DNA of 64,000 nt from Intestinirhabdus alba (GCF_009711095.1 NZ_WMJZ01000026.1:1-64000), one strand, 5' to 3'; counted from the stretch's first letter, positions 8,728-17,942 are shown. The notes: a model not told the origin generated them from the letters alone. Numbers and translations are program-made.

Positions 8728-10194
8728 TTAAATTTTTAACGTCTCAATCACCGCCCGGCGAGCGCCGAGGTGGGTGAGGCGATGCCATGCCTGTTCGACG
8801 GACGCCACAAAGCGAGGGTCTTGTCCGAGGTCCGCGCCGAAAATTTCCTGTAAGGAAAGCAGCGCCCGGACGCGCTCATTCTCGCTGCTGCCGGCCACCG
8901 CCGCGCGGATTTTGTCGGCCAGCGGATCGCGCACGTCGATGGCCTCCCCGGCGTCGTCAACCCCGTTGACGTAGCGCATCCAGCCCGCAAGCCCCAGCGC
9001 CAGCAGCGGCCAGTCGCTCTGCCGCGTCAGGTGAACCCGGATCCCCGCCAGCATCCGCTGGGGCAGCTTCTGGCTGCCGTCCATCGCGATTTGCCAGGTT
9101 CTGTGCTTCAGGGCCGGGTTGGCGAAGCGCTCCAGCAGGCTGTCGGCATACTGTTCCAAATCTACGCCGGTAATGCGCAGGGTCGGTGCCTGCTCTTTCA
9201 GCATCAGCCGCCGGGCGGCCTCGCGAAACGCGCTCTCGTTCATGCAGTCGCTGATGTGCTGAAATCCGGCCAGGTAGCCGAGGTAAGCGAGAAACGAGTG
9301 GCTGCCGTTGAGCATACGCAGCTTCATCTCTTCCCACGGCAGAACGTCACTGACCATCTGCACGCCGGCCGCCTCCCAGGCCGGACGCCCGGCGACGAAA
9401 TTGTCTTCAACCACCCACTGGATAAAGGGTTCACAGCTGATGGCGCAGGGATCGGCCACGCCCAGGGCGCTGGCGATCCCTGCGAGCGTTTCATCTGTCG
9501 CGGCCGGAACGATGCGGTCCACCATGGTTCCGGGAAAGCTGACCTGCTCTTTAATCCATGCCGCCAGCGCGGAGGAGCGTTTTTCCGCCATCCCCAGCAC
9601 CGCGTTTTTCACCACGTGGCCGTTATCGGGAATATTGTCGCAGGAGAGGACGGTAAACGGCGGCAGCCCGCGCTCGCGGCGACGGTGCAGCGCTTCGACG
9701 AGGATCCCCGGCGCGGAGTGCGGCTCGCCGGGGTTTTGCAGGTCATGGATAATACGCGGGTTATTGACGTCAAGAGCGCCGCTGGCCGGATCGATGCAGT
9801 AACCTTTTTCGGTAATGGTCAGCGAAACGATGGCCACCTGCGGCTCGCAGAATTTTTCGACGATCGCCGCCAGCGAATCCAGCCGGGCGTTAAGGCACTC
9901 GTTGACCGCGCCCACGACAATCGCCTGACTGCCGTGGGCACCTTTCTCCAGCACGGTATATAAATGATCCTGCGCGCGCAGCTGGCTCATCAGCACGTCG
10001 CCGCTGAACAGGCTAATTTCGCAGATCCCCCAGTCGCCGCCCTGGGCGTTAAGCACCCTGTCGGTGAGCAGCGCCTGATGGGCGCGATGAAACGCGCCGA
10101 AGCCAAAATGCACGATACGCGACCGGAGCTGTCGACGATCGTACCGCGGGGTCTGCACGCCTTCCGGCAGCGCTGCTGATGCAATAGTAGTCAT
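8728..10194 (-). CDS. yeiQ: YeiQ, mannitol dehydrogenase-family oxidoreductase (probable D-mannonate/fructuronate reductase)
   Basis: NAD(P)-dependent polyol dehydrogenase of 488 aa, the same length as E. coli YeiQ. The N-terminal Rossmann region includes RIVHFGFGAFHRAHQALL. The C-terminal catalytic domain has KLRMLNGSHSFLAYLGYL and HRTWQIAMDGSQKLPQRM, shared with fructuronate reductase UxuB. E. coli YeiQ has no assigned physiological role. Here it is divergent from uxuA across a 205-base control region, so reduction of D-fructuronate to D-mannonate is the natural inference. It looks more like YeiQ than UxuB in residues such as FSGDVLMSQLRAQ. Confidence 0.93.
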   Translation of the reverse strand: MTTIASAALPEGVQTPRYDRRQLRSRIVHFGFGAFHRAHQALLTDRVLNAQGGDWGICEISLFSGDVLMSQLRAQDHLYTVLEKGAHGSQAIVVGAVNECLNARLDSLAAIVEKFCEPQVAIVSLTITEKGYCIDPASGALDVNNPRIIHDLQNPGEPHSAPGILVEALHRRRERGLPPFTVLSCDNIPDNGHVVKNAVLGMAEKRSSALAAWIKEQVSFPGTMVDRIVPAATDETLAGIASALGVADPCAISCEPFIQWVVEDNFVAGRPAWEAAGVQMVSDVLPWEEMKLRMLNGSHSFLAYLGYLAGFQHISDCMNESAFREAARRLMLKEQAPTLRITGVDLEQYADSLLERFANPALKHRTWQIAMDGSQKLPQRMLAGIRVHLTRQSDWPLLALGLAGWMRYVNGVDDAGEAIDVRDPLADKIRAAVAGSSENERVRALLSLQEIFGADLGQDPRFVASVEQAWHRLTHLGARRAVIETLKI

Positions 10195-10287
10195 TGATGC
10201 CTACACCTGAATAACCGTTAATTAACAGCGCCAGTGTAAAGTTATATGACAAAAATTTGAATTGGTAAGCCGTATTTATCGGGGGAG

Positions 10288-10303
10288 TGTGAGCTGGATC
10301 AAC
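10288..10303. promoter_or_regulatory. Possible CRP site in the yeiQ-uxuA divergent promoter region
   Basis: TGTGA, six bases, then TCAAC has the spacing of a CRP site with a perfect left half and a weaker right half. It lies inside a region bounded by an inverted repeat GGATCAA (10296-10302) / TTGATCC (10321-10327). Confidence 0.35.
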
Positions 10304-10371
10304 CAATCATGCCCCCCGGATTGATCCTGTTGGGGAAGCCTGTATGGTAGTCATCATTCAGGTAACTTATT

Positions 10372-10383
10372 TTGGTATAACAA
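10372..10383. promoter_or_regulatory. ExuR/UxuR-like operator upstream of uxuA
   Basis: TTGGTATAACAA differs by one base from the palindromic core TTGGTATACCAA of hexuronate regulators (ExuR/UxuR) as I remember it. It lies 17 bases before the uxuA start. A half-site AATTGGTA occurs near 10259. Repression in the absence of hexuronate is the likely outcome. Confidence 0.5.
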
Positions 10384-10399
10384 CTTGTGAGGTGAAGCG

Positions 10400-11590
10400 A
10401 TGGAACAAACCTGGCGTTGGTACGGACCTGGCGATCCGGTCTCCCTTGATGATGTGCGTCAGGCTGGCGCAACCGGCGTGGTCACGGCGCTGCATCACAT
10501 TCCCAACGGCGAAGTGTGGCCGGTGGAAGAAATCCAGAAACGTCAGGCGCTGCTGGCTGAAAAAGGGCTGACCTGGTCGGTGGTGGAAAGTATTCCGGTG
10601 CATGAAGATATTAAAACCCGCTCCGGCCAGTACCAGACCTGGATCGCCAACTACCAGCAGAGCATCCGCAACCTCGCGACCTGCGGGATTGATACCGTCT
10701 GCTACAACTTTATGCCGATCCTCGACTGGACACGTACCGACCTTGAGTATGAGCTGCCGGACGGATCAAAAGCCCTGCGCTTTGATCAGATCGCGTTCGC
10801 CGCGTTTGAGCTGCATATACTCAAGCGCAGCGGGGCCGCGGCGGATTATACCGCGGAAGAGCAGCGCCAGGCGCTGGAATACTTCAACGGGATGAGCGAA
10901 GCGGATGTTGCAAAGCTGACCCGCAATATTATCGCCGGCCTGCCGGGGGCGGAAGAGGGGTATACCCTCGATCAATTCCGCGCGCGCCTGGCGGAGTATG
11001 ACAACATCAGCAAAGACGATCTGCGTGAAAATATGGCCGTTTTCCTGCGCGCCATCGTTCCGGTAGCCGAAGAGGCGGGCGTGCGCCTGGCGGTTCACCC
11101 GGACGATCCGCCGCGGCCGATCCTCGGCCTGCCGCGCATTGTCTCAACCATTGAGGATATGCAGTGGCTGAAAGAGACCGTCGACAGCATTTATAACGGC
11201 TTCACCATGTGCACCGGCTCTTACGGCGTACGCGCCGATAACGATCTGGTGAAGATGATTGAAACCTTCGGTGACCGCATTCACTTTACCCACCTGCGCG
11301 CCACCTGCCGCGAAGCGAACCCGAAAACCTTCCACGAAGGTGCCCATCTGCAGGGCGACGTCGACATGGTGGCGGTGGTAACGGCGATCCTCAAAGAGGA
11401 GCAGCGGCGGAAAAAGGCGGGCGATCTGCGGCCGATTCCGATGCGTCCGGATCACGGCCATCAGATGCTTGACGATCTGCGTAAGAAAACCAACCCTGGC
11501 TACTCGGCAATTGGTCGTCTGAAGGGGCTGGCGGAAGTGCGCGGCGTAGAGCTGGCGCTGAAAATGACCCAGTTCCGCGATCTGCTGTAA
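10400..11590 (+). CDS. uxuA: UxuA, D-mannonate dehydratase
   Basis: Converts D-mannonate to 2-keto-3-deoxy-D-gluconate in glucuronate breakdown. The 396-aa protein matches E. coli UxuA (394 aa) throughout: [16 protein letters not shown] at the start, [16 protein letters not shown] in the middle and [13 protein letters not shown] near the end. Metal-binding His, Asp and Cys residues lie in these conserved segments. The start ATG follows GAGGTGA. In E. coli uxuA is elsewhere, with uxuB; here it stands alone beside yeiQ, with operator-like sites between them. Confidence 0.96.
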   Translation: MEQTWRWYGPGDPVSLDDVRQAGATGVVTALHHIPNGEVWPVEEIQKRQALLAEKGLTWSVVESIPVHEDIKTRSGQYQTWIANYQQSIRNLATCGIDTVCYNFMPILDWTRTDLEYELPDGSKALRFDQIAFAAFELHILKRSGAAADYTAEEQRQALEYFNGMSEADVAKLTRNIIAGLPGAEEGYTLDQFRARLAEYDNISKDDLRENMAVFLRAIVPVAEEAGVRLAVHPDDPPRPILGLPRIVSTIEDMQWLKETVDSIYNGFTMCTGSYGVRADNDLVKMIETFGDRIHFTHLRATCREANPKTFHEGAHLQGDVDMVAVVTAILKEEQRRKKAGDLRPIPMRPDHGHQMLDDLRKKTNPGYSAIGRLKGLAEVRGVELALKMTQFRDLL

Positions 11591-11619
11591 TTCGTCCGGC
11601 AGAGGTAAAAAGGAGACTG

Positions 11620-11691
11620 ATGACAAACCCCAGGCCGAACTCGTTCAGCCATAACCACCACAAAAATAAACAAGGAAAATCAATGTATTGA
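11620..11691 (+). CDS. Candidate 23-aa small protein downstream of uxuA
   Basis: An ATG with a strong ribosome binding site (AAGGAG at 11610-11615, four bases before the start) opens a 23-codon frame. The product begins MTNPRPNSFSHNHHKNK and is basic and histidine/asparagine-rich, with no membrane segment. I do not recognise it. It could be a real small protein in the uxuA transcript or the start of a deleted gene such as a transporter. Its 3' end overlaps a hairpin. Confidence 0.35.
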   Translation: MTNPRPNSFSHNHHKNKQGKSMY

Positions 11692-11696
11692 TTTTC
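11675..11696 (+). other. AT-rich hairpin after uxuA
   Basis: A perfect 9-bp inverted repeat GAAAATCAA / TTGATTTTC with a 4-base loop TGTA. It is the first of three successive hairpins in the uxuA 3' region and has no U-tract, so an mRNA-stabilising or regulatory role is possible. Confidence 0.45.
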
Positions 11697-11709
11697 GGTT
11701 GCTAACCAC

Positions 11710-11740
11710 AAAGAGGGAAAAAAGACATTTTTCCCTCTTT
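11710..11740. terminator. Hairpin with 13-bp stem after uxuA
   Basis: AAAGAGGGAAAAA pairs perfectly with TTTTTCCCTCTTT around a 5-base loop. The symmetrical A/T content allows termination in either direction. It sits between the convergent genes uxuA and efpL. Confidence 0.6.
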
Positions 11741-11753
11741 AGTCATCAACCTG

Positions 11754-11784
11754 AAAGGGACGGCCTGCGGGCCGTCCCTTTTTT
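11754..11784. terminator. Strong bidirectional terminator between uxuA and efpL
   Basis: An 11-bp stem AAAGGGACGGC / GCCGTCCCTTT with a 6-base loop. On the plus strand a run of six T starts in the stem, so it should end uxuA transcription. On the minus strand a shorter U run could serve efpL. Confidence 0.8.
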
Positions 11785-11897
11785 ATAATGCTCAGCGGTT
11801 ATTCCGGCTGGCGCAGGCCGCCTGAACGCAGGGAAAGATGAGTGGCGAAGCGCTTCCCCACGTCCGGTCGGGTTCAATAACCTTACGGGATAATCGC

Positions 11898-12470
11898 TTA
11901 ATCGGCGCGGCCCATATAGCGGCGCTCTTCGATGTGAATGCGAATTTTCTCCCCGGCGCTCAGGTATTCCGGAACCTGGATCACCAGGCCGGTGCTGAGC
12001 GTCGCGGGCTTGTTGCGCGCACTGGCGGAAGCGCCCTTAATGCCCGGCGCGGTATCGACGATTTCCAGATCGACGGTCTGGGGCAGCTCAAGGGCCAGCA
12101 GCTGGCCGTCCCACAGCAGCACCTGCATATCCGGCATACCACCCTCCGGCATGAACTGCAGCTCCTCTTCAATCTGATCTTTGGTGAAGGTATAGGGGGT
12201 ATAGTCTTCTTTATCCATGAAGACGTATTCGTTGCCGTCGACGTAGGAAAAATCAACGCCCCGGCGGTTCAGGGTCACGGTATCAACGAGATCGTCGCCC
12301 TTGAAGCGCTCTTCGACCTTCAGGCCGGTGCGAACGTCGGAAAAACGCATTTTATACAGCGTCGCCGCGCCGCGGGCGGTGGGGGATTGAATATCGATAT
12401 CTTTCACAATCAGCAGCTTGCCGTTGTAGTTCAGTACCATACCCTTTTTAATTTCATTCGCTCTTGGCAT
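11898..12470 (-). CDS. efpL: EfpL (YeiP), EF-P-like translation factor
   Basis: Paralogue of elongation factor P, 190 aa, identical in length to E. coli YeiP/EfpL. It relieves ribosomes stalled at polyproline and some other motifs. The loop that enters the peptidyl-transferase centre reads [12 protein letters not shown], with Arg33 at the tip in place of the lysine that is modified in EF-P. No modification by EpmA is therefore expected. Three beta-barrel domains fill the rest, ending [13 protein letters not shown]. It is transcribed alone, convergent with uxuA. Confidence 0.95.
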   Translation of the reverse strand: MPRANEIKKGMVLNYNGKLLIVKDIDIQSPTARGAATLYKMRFSDVRTGLKVEERFKGDDLVDTVTLNRRGVDFSYVDGNEYVFMDKEDYTPYTFTKDQIEEELQFMPEGGMPDMQVLLWDGQLLALELPQTVDLEIVDTAPGIKGASASARNKPATLSTGLVIQVPEYLSAGEKIRIHIEERRYMGRAD

Positions 12471-12727
12471 TTACAAAAATCCTGTTGTGGAGAGTGTGAA
12501 AATATCGCGTCAAACTACTCGCGCCGCAGCGTTCAGGCAAGTGGAAATGTCACTTTTGCCGGCCTGAAAAAGATGCGATACACTTCCCGCGCCCGCTCTC
12601 TCCGGGCGCGTACTGTGCGGATGCGCGGGTATCTGCGTCGCTCCTCGCAGGCGTAAATGAGTTATTTACCTGCCGCTTCGGGCATTCGTGTAGCGCGTTG
12701 GCACCTGTTAAATAAAGAGAATACGTT

Positions 12728-12991
12728 ATGGAATGCCGTCCGGACTGCGGCGCGTGCTGCACCGCGCCTTCGATCTCCAGCCCCATTCCCGGTATGCCCG
12801 AGGGCAAACCGGCCAACACGCCCTGCGTCCAGCTGGATGAGCATCAGCGGTGTCGGATCTTTCACTCGCCGCTGCGGCCGAAGGTGTGCGCCGGGCTGCA
12901 GCCCGCCGCAGAAATGTGCGGCCGATCGCGGGAGGAGGCGATGACCTGGCTTATTGCGCTGGAGGCGCTGACCGCGCCGGAACGTCCTTAA
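12728..12991 (+). CDS. yeiW: YeiW, YkgJ-type cysteine cluster protein
   Basis: An 87-aa protein with the cysteine pattern [11 protein letters not shown] (Cys3, 7, 10, 11) and later cysteines in PCVQL, RCRIF, VCAGL and EMCG. These are typical of the zinc- or iron-cluster-binding YkgJ/UPF0153 family. The function is unknown. The length is near that of E. coli YeiW (84 aa). Its last 41 bases overlap the 3' end of the convergent setB. Confidence 0.9.
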   Translation: MECRPDCGACCTAPSISSPIPGMPEGKPANTPCVQLDEHQRCRIFHSPLRPKVCAGLQPAAEMCGRSREEAMTWLIALEALTAPERP

Positions 12992-14156
12992 TTCGCGCCA
13001 GGCAGACAAGGGTGCCGACGATCATCACCAGCGCGAACCAGAAGACCGCGTGATAGTTCCAGATTTCGGCCGCCACTCCCGCCAGCGAACCGGCGATAAT
13101 CCAGCCCACGCGGATGGTGTTGGTGTACAGCGTGGTGGCCGATCCCGCCTGGCCCGGCATCAGATCCTGAAAATAGAGCATCCCGATGCCGCCAAGAATA
13201 CCGATATAGATGGCGTTCAGCAGCTGTAGCGCCAGCAGCGCGGCGGGCGAATGCGCCACCAGCATACCGGCATAGAAGCAAAAGCCTCCCGCGGCGGCAA
13301 TGCACATCAGCAGGCGCTTACCCAGCCGCCTGGCGAAATAGCCGGCGATCAACATGACAGGGATCTCCAGCCCGGCGGCGGTTCCCATCATCACCCCCGC
13401 CAGCTTCGCCGGCAGATGCAGCTCGTTAATGATAAACAGCGGCATATTAATGATGTACAGGCTGTTGGTGCCCCACATTAAGGTGCAGATAATAAACAGC
13501 AGCAGCGCGTCGCGACGGTTACGGCGCGGCGCTTCCAGGCTGCCGGCAGCAAGCGGAGCCTCTTTACGCATTGAGGGGAGAAAGAACCAGACGATCGCCC
13601 CGCAAACGATGAAGGCCACCGCCGCGCTCAGGTACATCACCACGAAGCTAAAGCCCATTGCCAGCGCCCAGGCCAGCGGCGGGCCAATCACCCACGCCAG
13701 CGAGACCTGAGCGCGAAGAATCGAACTGAACATCACCGCTTCCCGGCCGGTGCGATCGGCGTGCTCCCGGGCCAGCGCGAACATCTGCGGGTTGGCGGTA
13801 GAGCCAAAGCTGCTGAGGAACACGCCGAGGAACAGCAGAATGAAATAGTTGCGGTTCCAGGCAAACAGCACGCAGGCCAGCGTACCGAGCAGGCAGCAGA
13901 AGACAATCAGCTTTTTACGATCGCCCTTGCGGTCGGAGCGGCCGGCGAGAAACTGGCTGACCACAATACCGATGACGGCGCTGCCGGTGAAGAAGAAGCC
14001 GACCATACCGGGGCGGGCGTGAACCTCATCCGTCAGAAAGATACTCAGGGTGGGCGTCTGTAGCGCGCCGGCGATGCCGGTCAGAAACGCGACGGTCAGG
14101 AAGGCCATCGACGTCAGGTCAATTGATTTTGCAGCGGCGGCTGGGGCGTTATGCAT
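12951..14156 (-). CDS. setB: SetB, MFS sugar efflux transporter
   Basis: A 401-aa, 12-helix major facilitator of the SET family, which exports lactose, glucose and IPTG-like glycosides in E. coli. The match runs from [16 protein letters not shown] through [20 protein letters not shown] to [11 protein letters not shown]. The C-terminus is about eight residues longer than in E. coli (393 aa), and this extension causes the convergent overlap with yeiW. As in E. coli it stands back to back with the fru promoter. Confidence 0.95.
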   Translation of the reverse strand: MHNAPAAAAKSIDLTSMAFLTVAFLTGIAGALQTPTLSIFLTDEVHARPGMVGFFFTGSAVIGIVVSQFLAGRSDRKGDRKKLIVFCCLLGTLACVLFAWNRNYFILLFLGVFLSSFGSTANPQMFALAREHADRTGREAVMFSSILRAQVSLAWVIGPPLAWALAMGFSFVVMYLSAAVAFIVCGAIVWFFLPSMRKEAPLAAGSLEAPRRNRRDALLLFIICTLMWGTNSLYIINMPLFIINELHLPAKLAGVMMGTAAGLEIPVMLIAGYFARRLGKRLLMCIAAAGGFCFYAGMLVAHSPAALLALQLLNAIYIGILGGIGMLYFQDLMPGQAGSATTLYTNTIRVGWIIAGSLAGVAAEIWNYHAVFWFALVMIVGTLVCLARIKDVPARSAPPAQ

Positions 14157-14420
14157 GTTTCTGTATCAGTGATGAAAAGAGGCGGAGTTTACGCCGCCCG
14201 GCGACAAATAAACAGATATTGAAATCAAATTGCCACGAAAAATCAAAAGCGTAATGCGCACTGTGACGGCGGCAGCTGAAGCTGCTGAAGCCTCCCGGCG
14301 GAACGCCGAACCGGCTGCCGCTGCGGGCGCGGTGCAGAAAAAAATGTGCATTATCTCTAATTTTTACGATCAAAAAGAGGGGCTGTTGTTGCGCGCGGCG
14401 GCAGAAAGCGTAAGATCTAG
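14157..14420. other. Intergenic region upstream of setB
   Basis: About 260 bases between setB and the Cra operator. It is Ala-codon-like and GC-rich on the plus strand, and a 68-codon frame (14230-14436) has no ribosome binding site or similarity, so I do not call it. The setB promoter should lie here. Confidence 0.45.
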
Positions 14421-14432
14421 TGAAACGTTTCA
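14421..14432. promoter_or_regulatory. Cra (FruR) operator of the fru operon
   Basis: TGAAACGTTTCA is a perfect 12-base palindrome equal to the Cra consensus. It lies upstream of the fruB relic and fruK, where the E. coli fruBKA promoter has its Cra sites. Control by fructose 1-phosphate is thus retained although fruB is broken. Confidence 0.8.
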
Positions 14433-14530
14433 GTGATATCCTCTCATTCATGACGCAACGCCGCGTCTTTTCTTACGCAGGCGGGATCGCTTTGGTCCGG
14501 CAAGCGCCTGTAACCCAGCATTATTAATAA

Positions 14531-14698
14531 ACTAACAGTGAAATTATCGTGAACAGTATTAACGGAAGCAGCAAATCAGCCGATGGAAAGCGCCTGATGC
14601 AGGCCGCGGCTTTGGACGTCAGATCCGGCGTCCGGCGGGCAGATGCTGAACGGAGGCTGACAGCCGCCGGGGCCGGTTCGGCGGAGGGGGCGCAATGA
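14531..14698 (+). pseudogene. fruB: Relic of fruB (3' end of the HPr-like domain of the fructose PTS diphosphoryl-transfer protein)
   Basis: The 55-codon frame that ends in TGA overlapping the fruK start (ATGA) translates to TNSEIIVNSINGSSKSADGK, then RLMQAAALDVRSG, ADAE and a tail SAEGAQ. Remembered E. coli FruB ends with [32 protein letters not shown], ADAEQ and GLGEGA, so order and spacing agree. Two TAA codons stand immediately upstream, and the EIIA domain and the phosphorylated histidine segment HGLHARP are absent. The gene has therefore been cut down to a non-functional 3' fragment between the Cra operator and fruK. Confidence 0.75.
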
Positions 14699-15633
14699 GC
14701 AGACGTGTTGCCACCATTACTCTTAATCCGGCCTACGATCTGGTCGGTTTCTGCCCGGAAATTGAGCGTGGCGAAGTCAACCTGGTGAAAACCACCGGCC
14801 TGCATGCGGCAGGCAAGGGCATTAATGTTGCGAAGGTCCTTAAGGATCTCGGCATTGACGTTACGGTCGGCGGTTTCCTCGGTAAAGATAATCAGGACGG
14901 GTTTCAGCAGCTGTTCAGCGAGCTGGGCATCGCCAACCGCTTTCAGGTGGTGCCGGGGCGCACCCGGATCAACGTTAAGCTGACGGAAAAAGAGGGCGGA
15001 GATACTGACTTTAACTTCTCCGGCTTTGACGTTGCTCCCGCCGACTGGGAGCGCTTTGTTAATGATTCCCTGAGCTGGCTGGGGCAGTTCGATATGGTCT
15101 GCGTCAGCGGCAGTCTGCCTGAAGGGGTCAGCCCGGAAGCCTTTACCGACTGGATGACCCGCCTGCGCAGCCAGTGTCCGTGCATTATCTTTGACAGCAG
15201 CCGTGAAGCGCTGGTTGCGGGACTGAAGGCCGCGCCCTGGCTGGTGAAGCCAAATCGCCGCGAGCTGGAGATCTGGGCAGGCCGCAAGCTTCCGCAGATG
15301 AAAGAGGTGATCGAGGCGGCGCACGCGCTGCGCGAGCAGGGCATTGCTCACGTGGTGATTTCGCTGGGGGCCGAGGGCGCGCTGTGGGTCAACGCCTCCG
15401 GCGAGTGGATCGCCAGGCCGCCGGCCGTTGAGGTGGTCAGCACCGTCGGGGCGGGTGACTCGATGGTTGGCGGCCTGATCTACGGTCTGCTGATGCGCGA
15501 GTCCAGCGAACATACGCTGCGCCTGGCGACGGCGGTGGCCGCCCTGGCGGTCAGCCAGAGCAGCGTGGGAATCACCGATCGCCCCCAGCTGGCCGCCATG
15601 ATGGCCCGCGTCGACCTGAAGCCGTTCGACTGA
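14695..15633 (+). CDS. fruK: FruK, 1-phosphofructokinase
   Basis: Phosphorylates fructose 1-phosphate to fructose 1,6-bisphosphate. The 312-aa PfkB-family kinase matches E. coli FruK in length and sequence: MSRRVATITLNPAYDLVGF, AAGKGINVAKVL, and the catalytic anion hole and base in STVGAGDSMVGG near residue 250. It seems intact. Its usual partners are missing: fruB is a relic and no fruA follows, since nfo begins on the other strand after 90 bases. FruK may act with a fructose PTS encoded elsewhere, or work backwards to make the Cra effector. Confidence 0.95.
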   Translation: MSRRVATITLNPAYDLVGFCPEIERGEVNLVKTTGLHAAGKGINVAKVLKDLGIDVTVGGFLGKDNQDGFQQLFSELGIANRFQVVPGRTRINVKLTEKEGGDTDFNFSGFDVAPADWERFVNDSLSWLGQFDMVCVSGSLPEGVSPEAFTDWMTRLRSQCPCIIFDSSREALVAGLKAAPWLVKPNRRELEIWAGRKLPQMKEVIEAAHALREQGIAHVVISLGAEGALWVNASGEWIARPPAVEVVSTVGAGDSMVGGLIYGLLMRESSEHTLRLATAVAALAVSQSSVGITDRPQLAAMMARVDLKPFD

Positions 15634-15669
15634 CGGCGAAGAAAACTCCTTCCGGCCGGAGCCGGCAAC

Positions 15670-15703
15670 GCCCGCCGGTCCGGATAATGCCGGGCTGGCG
15701 GGC
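15670..15703. repeat. REP-like hairpin between fruK and nfo
   Basis: GCCCGCC (15670-15676) pairs with GGCGGGC (15697-15703), and an inner CCGG pairs with CCGG. It resembles a REP unit or a U-less terminator. It stands where fruA would start in E. coli. Confidence 0.45.
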
Positions 15704-15713
15704 AGCCAGCGAA

Positions 15714-15737
15714 AGCCCCGGCGCTACAGCGGGGCTT
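15714..15737. terminator. Hairpin over the nfo stop codon
   Basis: AGCCCCG and CGGGGCT form a 7-bp stem that contains the nfo stop codon in its loop. The U-tracts on either strand are short. It may end both the fruK and the nfo transcripts. Confidence 0.4.
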
Positions 15738-16569
15738 CCGCTTTCAGCCAGGCAATCTCCTCCGCCCAGATATCCGGGTTGATGGTTTCCAGCACCAGCG
15801 GAATACCGTCAAAACGCGGATCCTGCATCAGCCAGCGAAACGCATCATGACCAATATTACCTTCTCCCAGACTGTGGTGGCGATCCACGCGGCTGCCGAA
15901 GGCGCTTTTGGCGTCGTTGAGATGCATCCCGCGCAGATAGTTAAAGCCGACGATACGGCCAAATTCGGCAAAGGTTGCTTCGCAGGCTTCGGGCGTGCGC
16001 AGATCGTAGCCGGCGGCGAAGGCGTGGCAGGTGTCGATACAGACCCCGACGCGCGATTTGTCCTCCACGCCGTCGATGATGGCCGCCAGCTGTTCGAACC
16101 GGTATCCCAGGTTGCTGCCCTGGCCGGCGGTGTTTTCAATCACCGCGGTCACGCCCTGGGTTTTATCAAGAACGCGGTTGATGGACTCGGCTATCCGCGC
16201 CAGGCACGCCTCTTCCGCTATTTGCTGCAGATGGCTGCCGGGATGAAAGTTCAGCAGCGACAGGCCGAGCTGCTCGCAGCGCTGCATCTCATCAAGAAAC
16301 GCTTCGCGTGATTTTTCCAGCGCCTCGCTGGCCGGATGGCCAAGATTGATCAGGTAGCTGTCGTGCGGCAGGATTTGCCCGGCGGTGAAGTGATATTTCT
16401 CGCAGGCGGCCTGAAAGTCATCGATCGCCTGGGCGGTAAGCGGCGCGGCGCGCCACTGGCGCTGGTTTTTAGTGAACAGGGCAAACGCGGTGGCGTTTAT
16501 CTCCGCGGCGCGAATAACGGCGTTTGCCAGGCCGCCGGCCGCGCTGACGTGCGCTCCGATATACTTCAT
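15724..16569 (-). CDS. nfo: Nfo, endonuclease IV
   Basis: Zinc-dependent AP endonuclease (281 aa) that cuts DNA 5' of abasic sites in base-excision repair. The start ATG at 16569 gives [19 protein letters not shown], the universal endonuclease IV N-terminus; the longer upstream frame has no homology. Metal-ligand signatures are present: [31 protein letters not shown] and [10 protein letters not shown]. coli Nfo has 285 aa. It is followed by the convergent fruK. Confidence 0.96.
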   Translation of the reverse strand: MKYIGAHVSAAGGLANAVIRAAEINATAFALFTKNQRQWRAAPLTAQAIDDFQAACEKYHFTAGQILPHDSYLINLGHPASEALEKSREAFLDEMQRCEQLGLSLLNFHPGSHLQQIAEEACLARIAESINRVLDKTQGVTAVIENTAGQGSNLGYRFEQLAAIIDGVEDKSRVGVCIDTCHAFAAGYDLRTPEACEATFAEFGRIVGFNYLRGMHLNDAKSAFGSRVDRHHSLGEGNIGHDAFRWLMQDPRFDGIPLVLETINPDIWAEEIAWLKAEAPL

Positions 16570-16736
16570 CAAAAGGCCCCCTGGGGAGCCTGCCCCGGCG
16601 GACGGCGGAGCAAAGGGATGCGGGCTGCTCTTTTTTTGACCACTCTCAATACCTCTTAGTTTTTCCGCGTAGTTGGCAAGGCCATAAAACGCGCCTGATG
16701 CCCGCAGCTTCATCGGCGGCGGGGCGGGGCACAGCA

Positions 16737-16759
16737 AAGGCCGTCGCGGCGACGGGCTT
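16737..16759 (-). terminator. Probable terminator of yeiH
   Basis: CCGTCG and CGACGG pair around CGG, and the stem is extended by AAG/CTT beyond a mismatch. The U-tract on the minus strand is only three bases. It lies about 80 bases past the yeiH stop in the 270-base nfo-yeiH gap, which otherwise shows nothing. Confidence 0.4.
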
Positions 16760-16840
16760 CCGGGCGCGGCTATACCCCAGGAAGCCGACAAAAATGACGC
16801 TGCCAATAATAGCGGGTTAACCGGTCCGGGGCGTAGCGGT

Positions 16841-17890
16841 TTATGCAATAAGCCAGTGCACCGCCAGGTTAATCGCCCCGCCGCCGACAATCAGCCAGAT
16901 AAACAGCGCCAGCGCCATCAGCAGAGGCCTGGCTCCGGCCTTCTTCAGGGCGCTGACGTGGGTAGTCAGCCCCAGGGCGGCCATCGCCATCGCCAGCAGC
17001 ACGGTGTCCAGCGCGATCAGCGCCGACACGGCGGCCTCCGGCAGCAGGTGGAACGAGTTAACGATCGCCACCGCAATAAACAGAACGGCAAACCACGGAA
17101 TGGCGATCTTGCTCTTTTGCCCGCCGCCCGCCGGCGACAGCTGTTTTACCCGCGCGGCGAGAAGAATCAGGAACGGTGCCAGCATCATAACCCGCAGCAT
17201 TTTGGCAATCACCGCCGTGTTCTCCGCATCCGGGCTGACGGCGTGTCCGGCCGCCACCACCTGAGCCACTTCATGCATGGTGGAGCCAATGTAGATGCCG
17301 AAGGTTTCCGGGCTGAACCAGGCGGCGAGCAGCGGATACATCGCCGGGTAGAGGAAGATGGCCAGGGTGCCAAATATCACCACGGTGGCGACGGCGACCG
17401 TGACCTTGCTGGCCCCGGCCTTTACAACCGGCTCGGTTGCCAGCACCGCCGCCGCCCCGCAGATGCTGCTGCCCGCGCCGATAAGCCAGCTGGTCTGCTT
17501 ATCGAGGCCGAACACTTTCTGTCCGAGCAGGCAGGCCAGCAGAAAGGTGCTGGTGAGCGTCAGAACATCTATGGCGATGCCGCTGACGCCGACGTCGGCG
17601 ATCTGGGAAAAGGTGAGGCGAAAGCCGTAGAGAATAATGCCCAGCCGCAGCAGATGCTGCTTGGCGAACAGCACCCCGTCGTCGCAGCGCGGGTGCAGCC
17701 GGGGGTAAAGCGTGTTGCCGATAACCATTCCCAGCAAAATCGCCAGGGTAAGGGCGCTGAAGCCCGCCCCGGCCACGGCGGGAACGGCACCTCCCCACAG
17801 GGCGGCCCCGGTAATCACTGCGCTAAGGGCCAGACCCGGAATAAAGTGCCATGCGCGATGGCGCTGATGCGGTAACGTAAGTTCTGTCAT
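16841..17890 (-). CDS. yeiH: YeiH, UPF0324 inner-membrane protein
   Basis: A 349-aa polytopic membrane protein of the UPF0324 (PSE, putative sulfate exporter) family with about ten hydrophobic segments. Recognisable parts are FHYG-type loop residues in [19 protein letters not shown] and the conserved [18 protein letters not shown]. The length equals E. coli YeiH. It is divergent from yeiE, the LysR regulator that in Salmonella and Cronobacter is reported to respond to sulfite. A role in sulfur-oxyanion export is plausible but unproven. Confidence 0.92.
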   Translation of the reverse strand: MTELTLPHQRHRAWHFIPGLALSAVITGAALWGGAVPAVAGAGFSALTLAILLGMVIGNTLYPRLHPRCDDGVLFAKQHLLRLGIILYGFRLTFSQIADVGVSGIAIDVLTLTSTFLLACLLGQKVFGLDKQTSWLIGAGSSICGAAAVLATEPVVKAGASKVTVAVATVVIFGTLAIFLYPAMYPLLAAWFSPETFGIYIGSTMHEVAQVVAAGHAVSPDAENTAVIAKMLRVMMLAPFLILLAARVKQLSPAGGGQKSKIAIPWFAVLFIAVAIVNSFHLLPEAAVSALIALDTVLLAMAMAALGLTTHVSALKKAGARPLLMALALFIWLIVGGGAINLAVHWLIA

Positions 17891-17942
17891 AACCTTCTCC
17901 TTTGTCCGGGCAGAGGTTAGGACGGTCTGGTTTGAAAATAAA

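Noticed and set aside
14230-14436. 68-codon plus-strand frame upstream of the Cra operator
   Set aside because: No ribosome binding site, Ala-rich low-complexity translation, and it would run through the operator.
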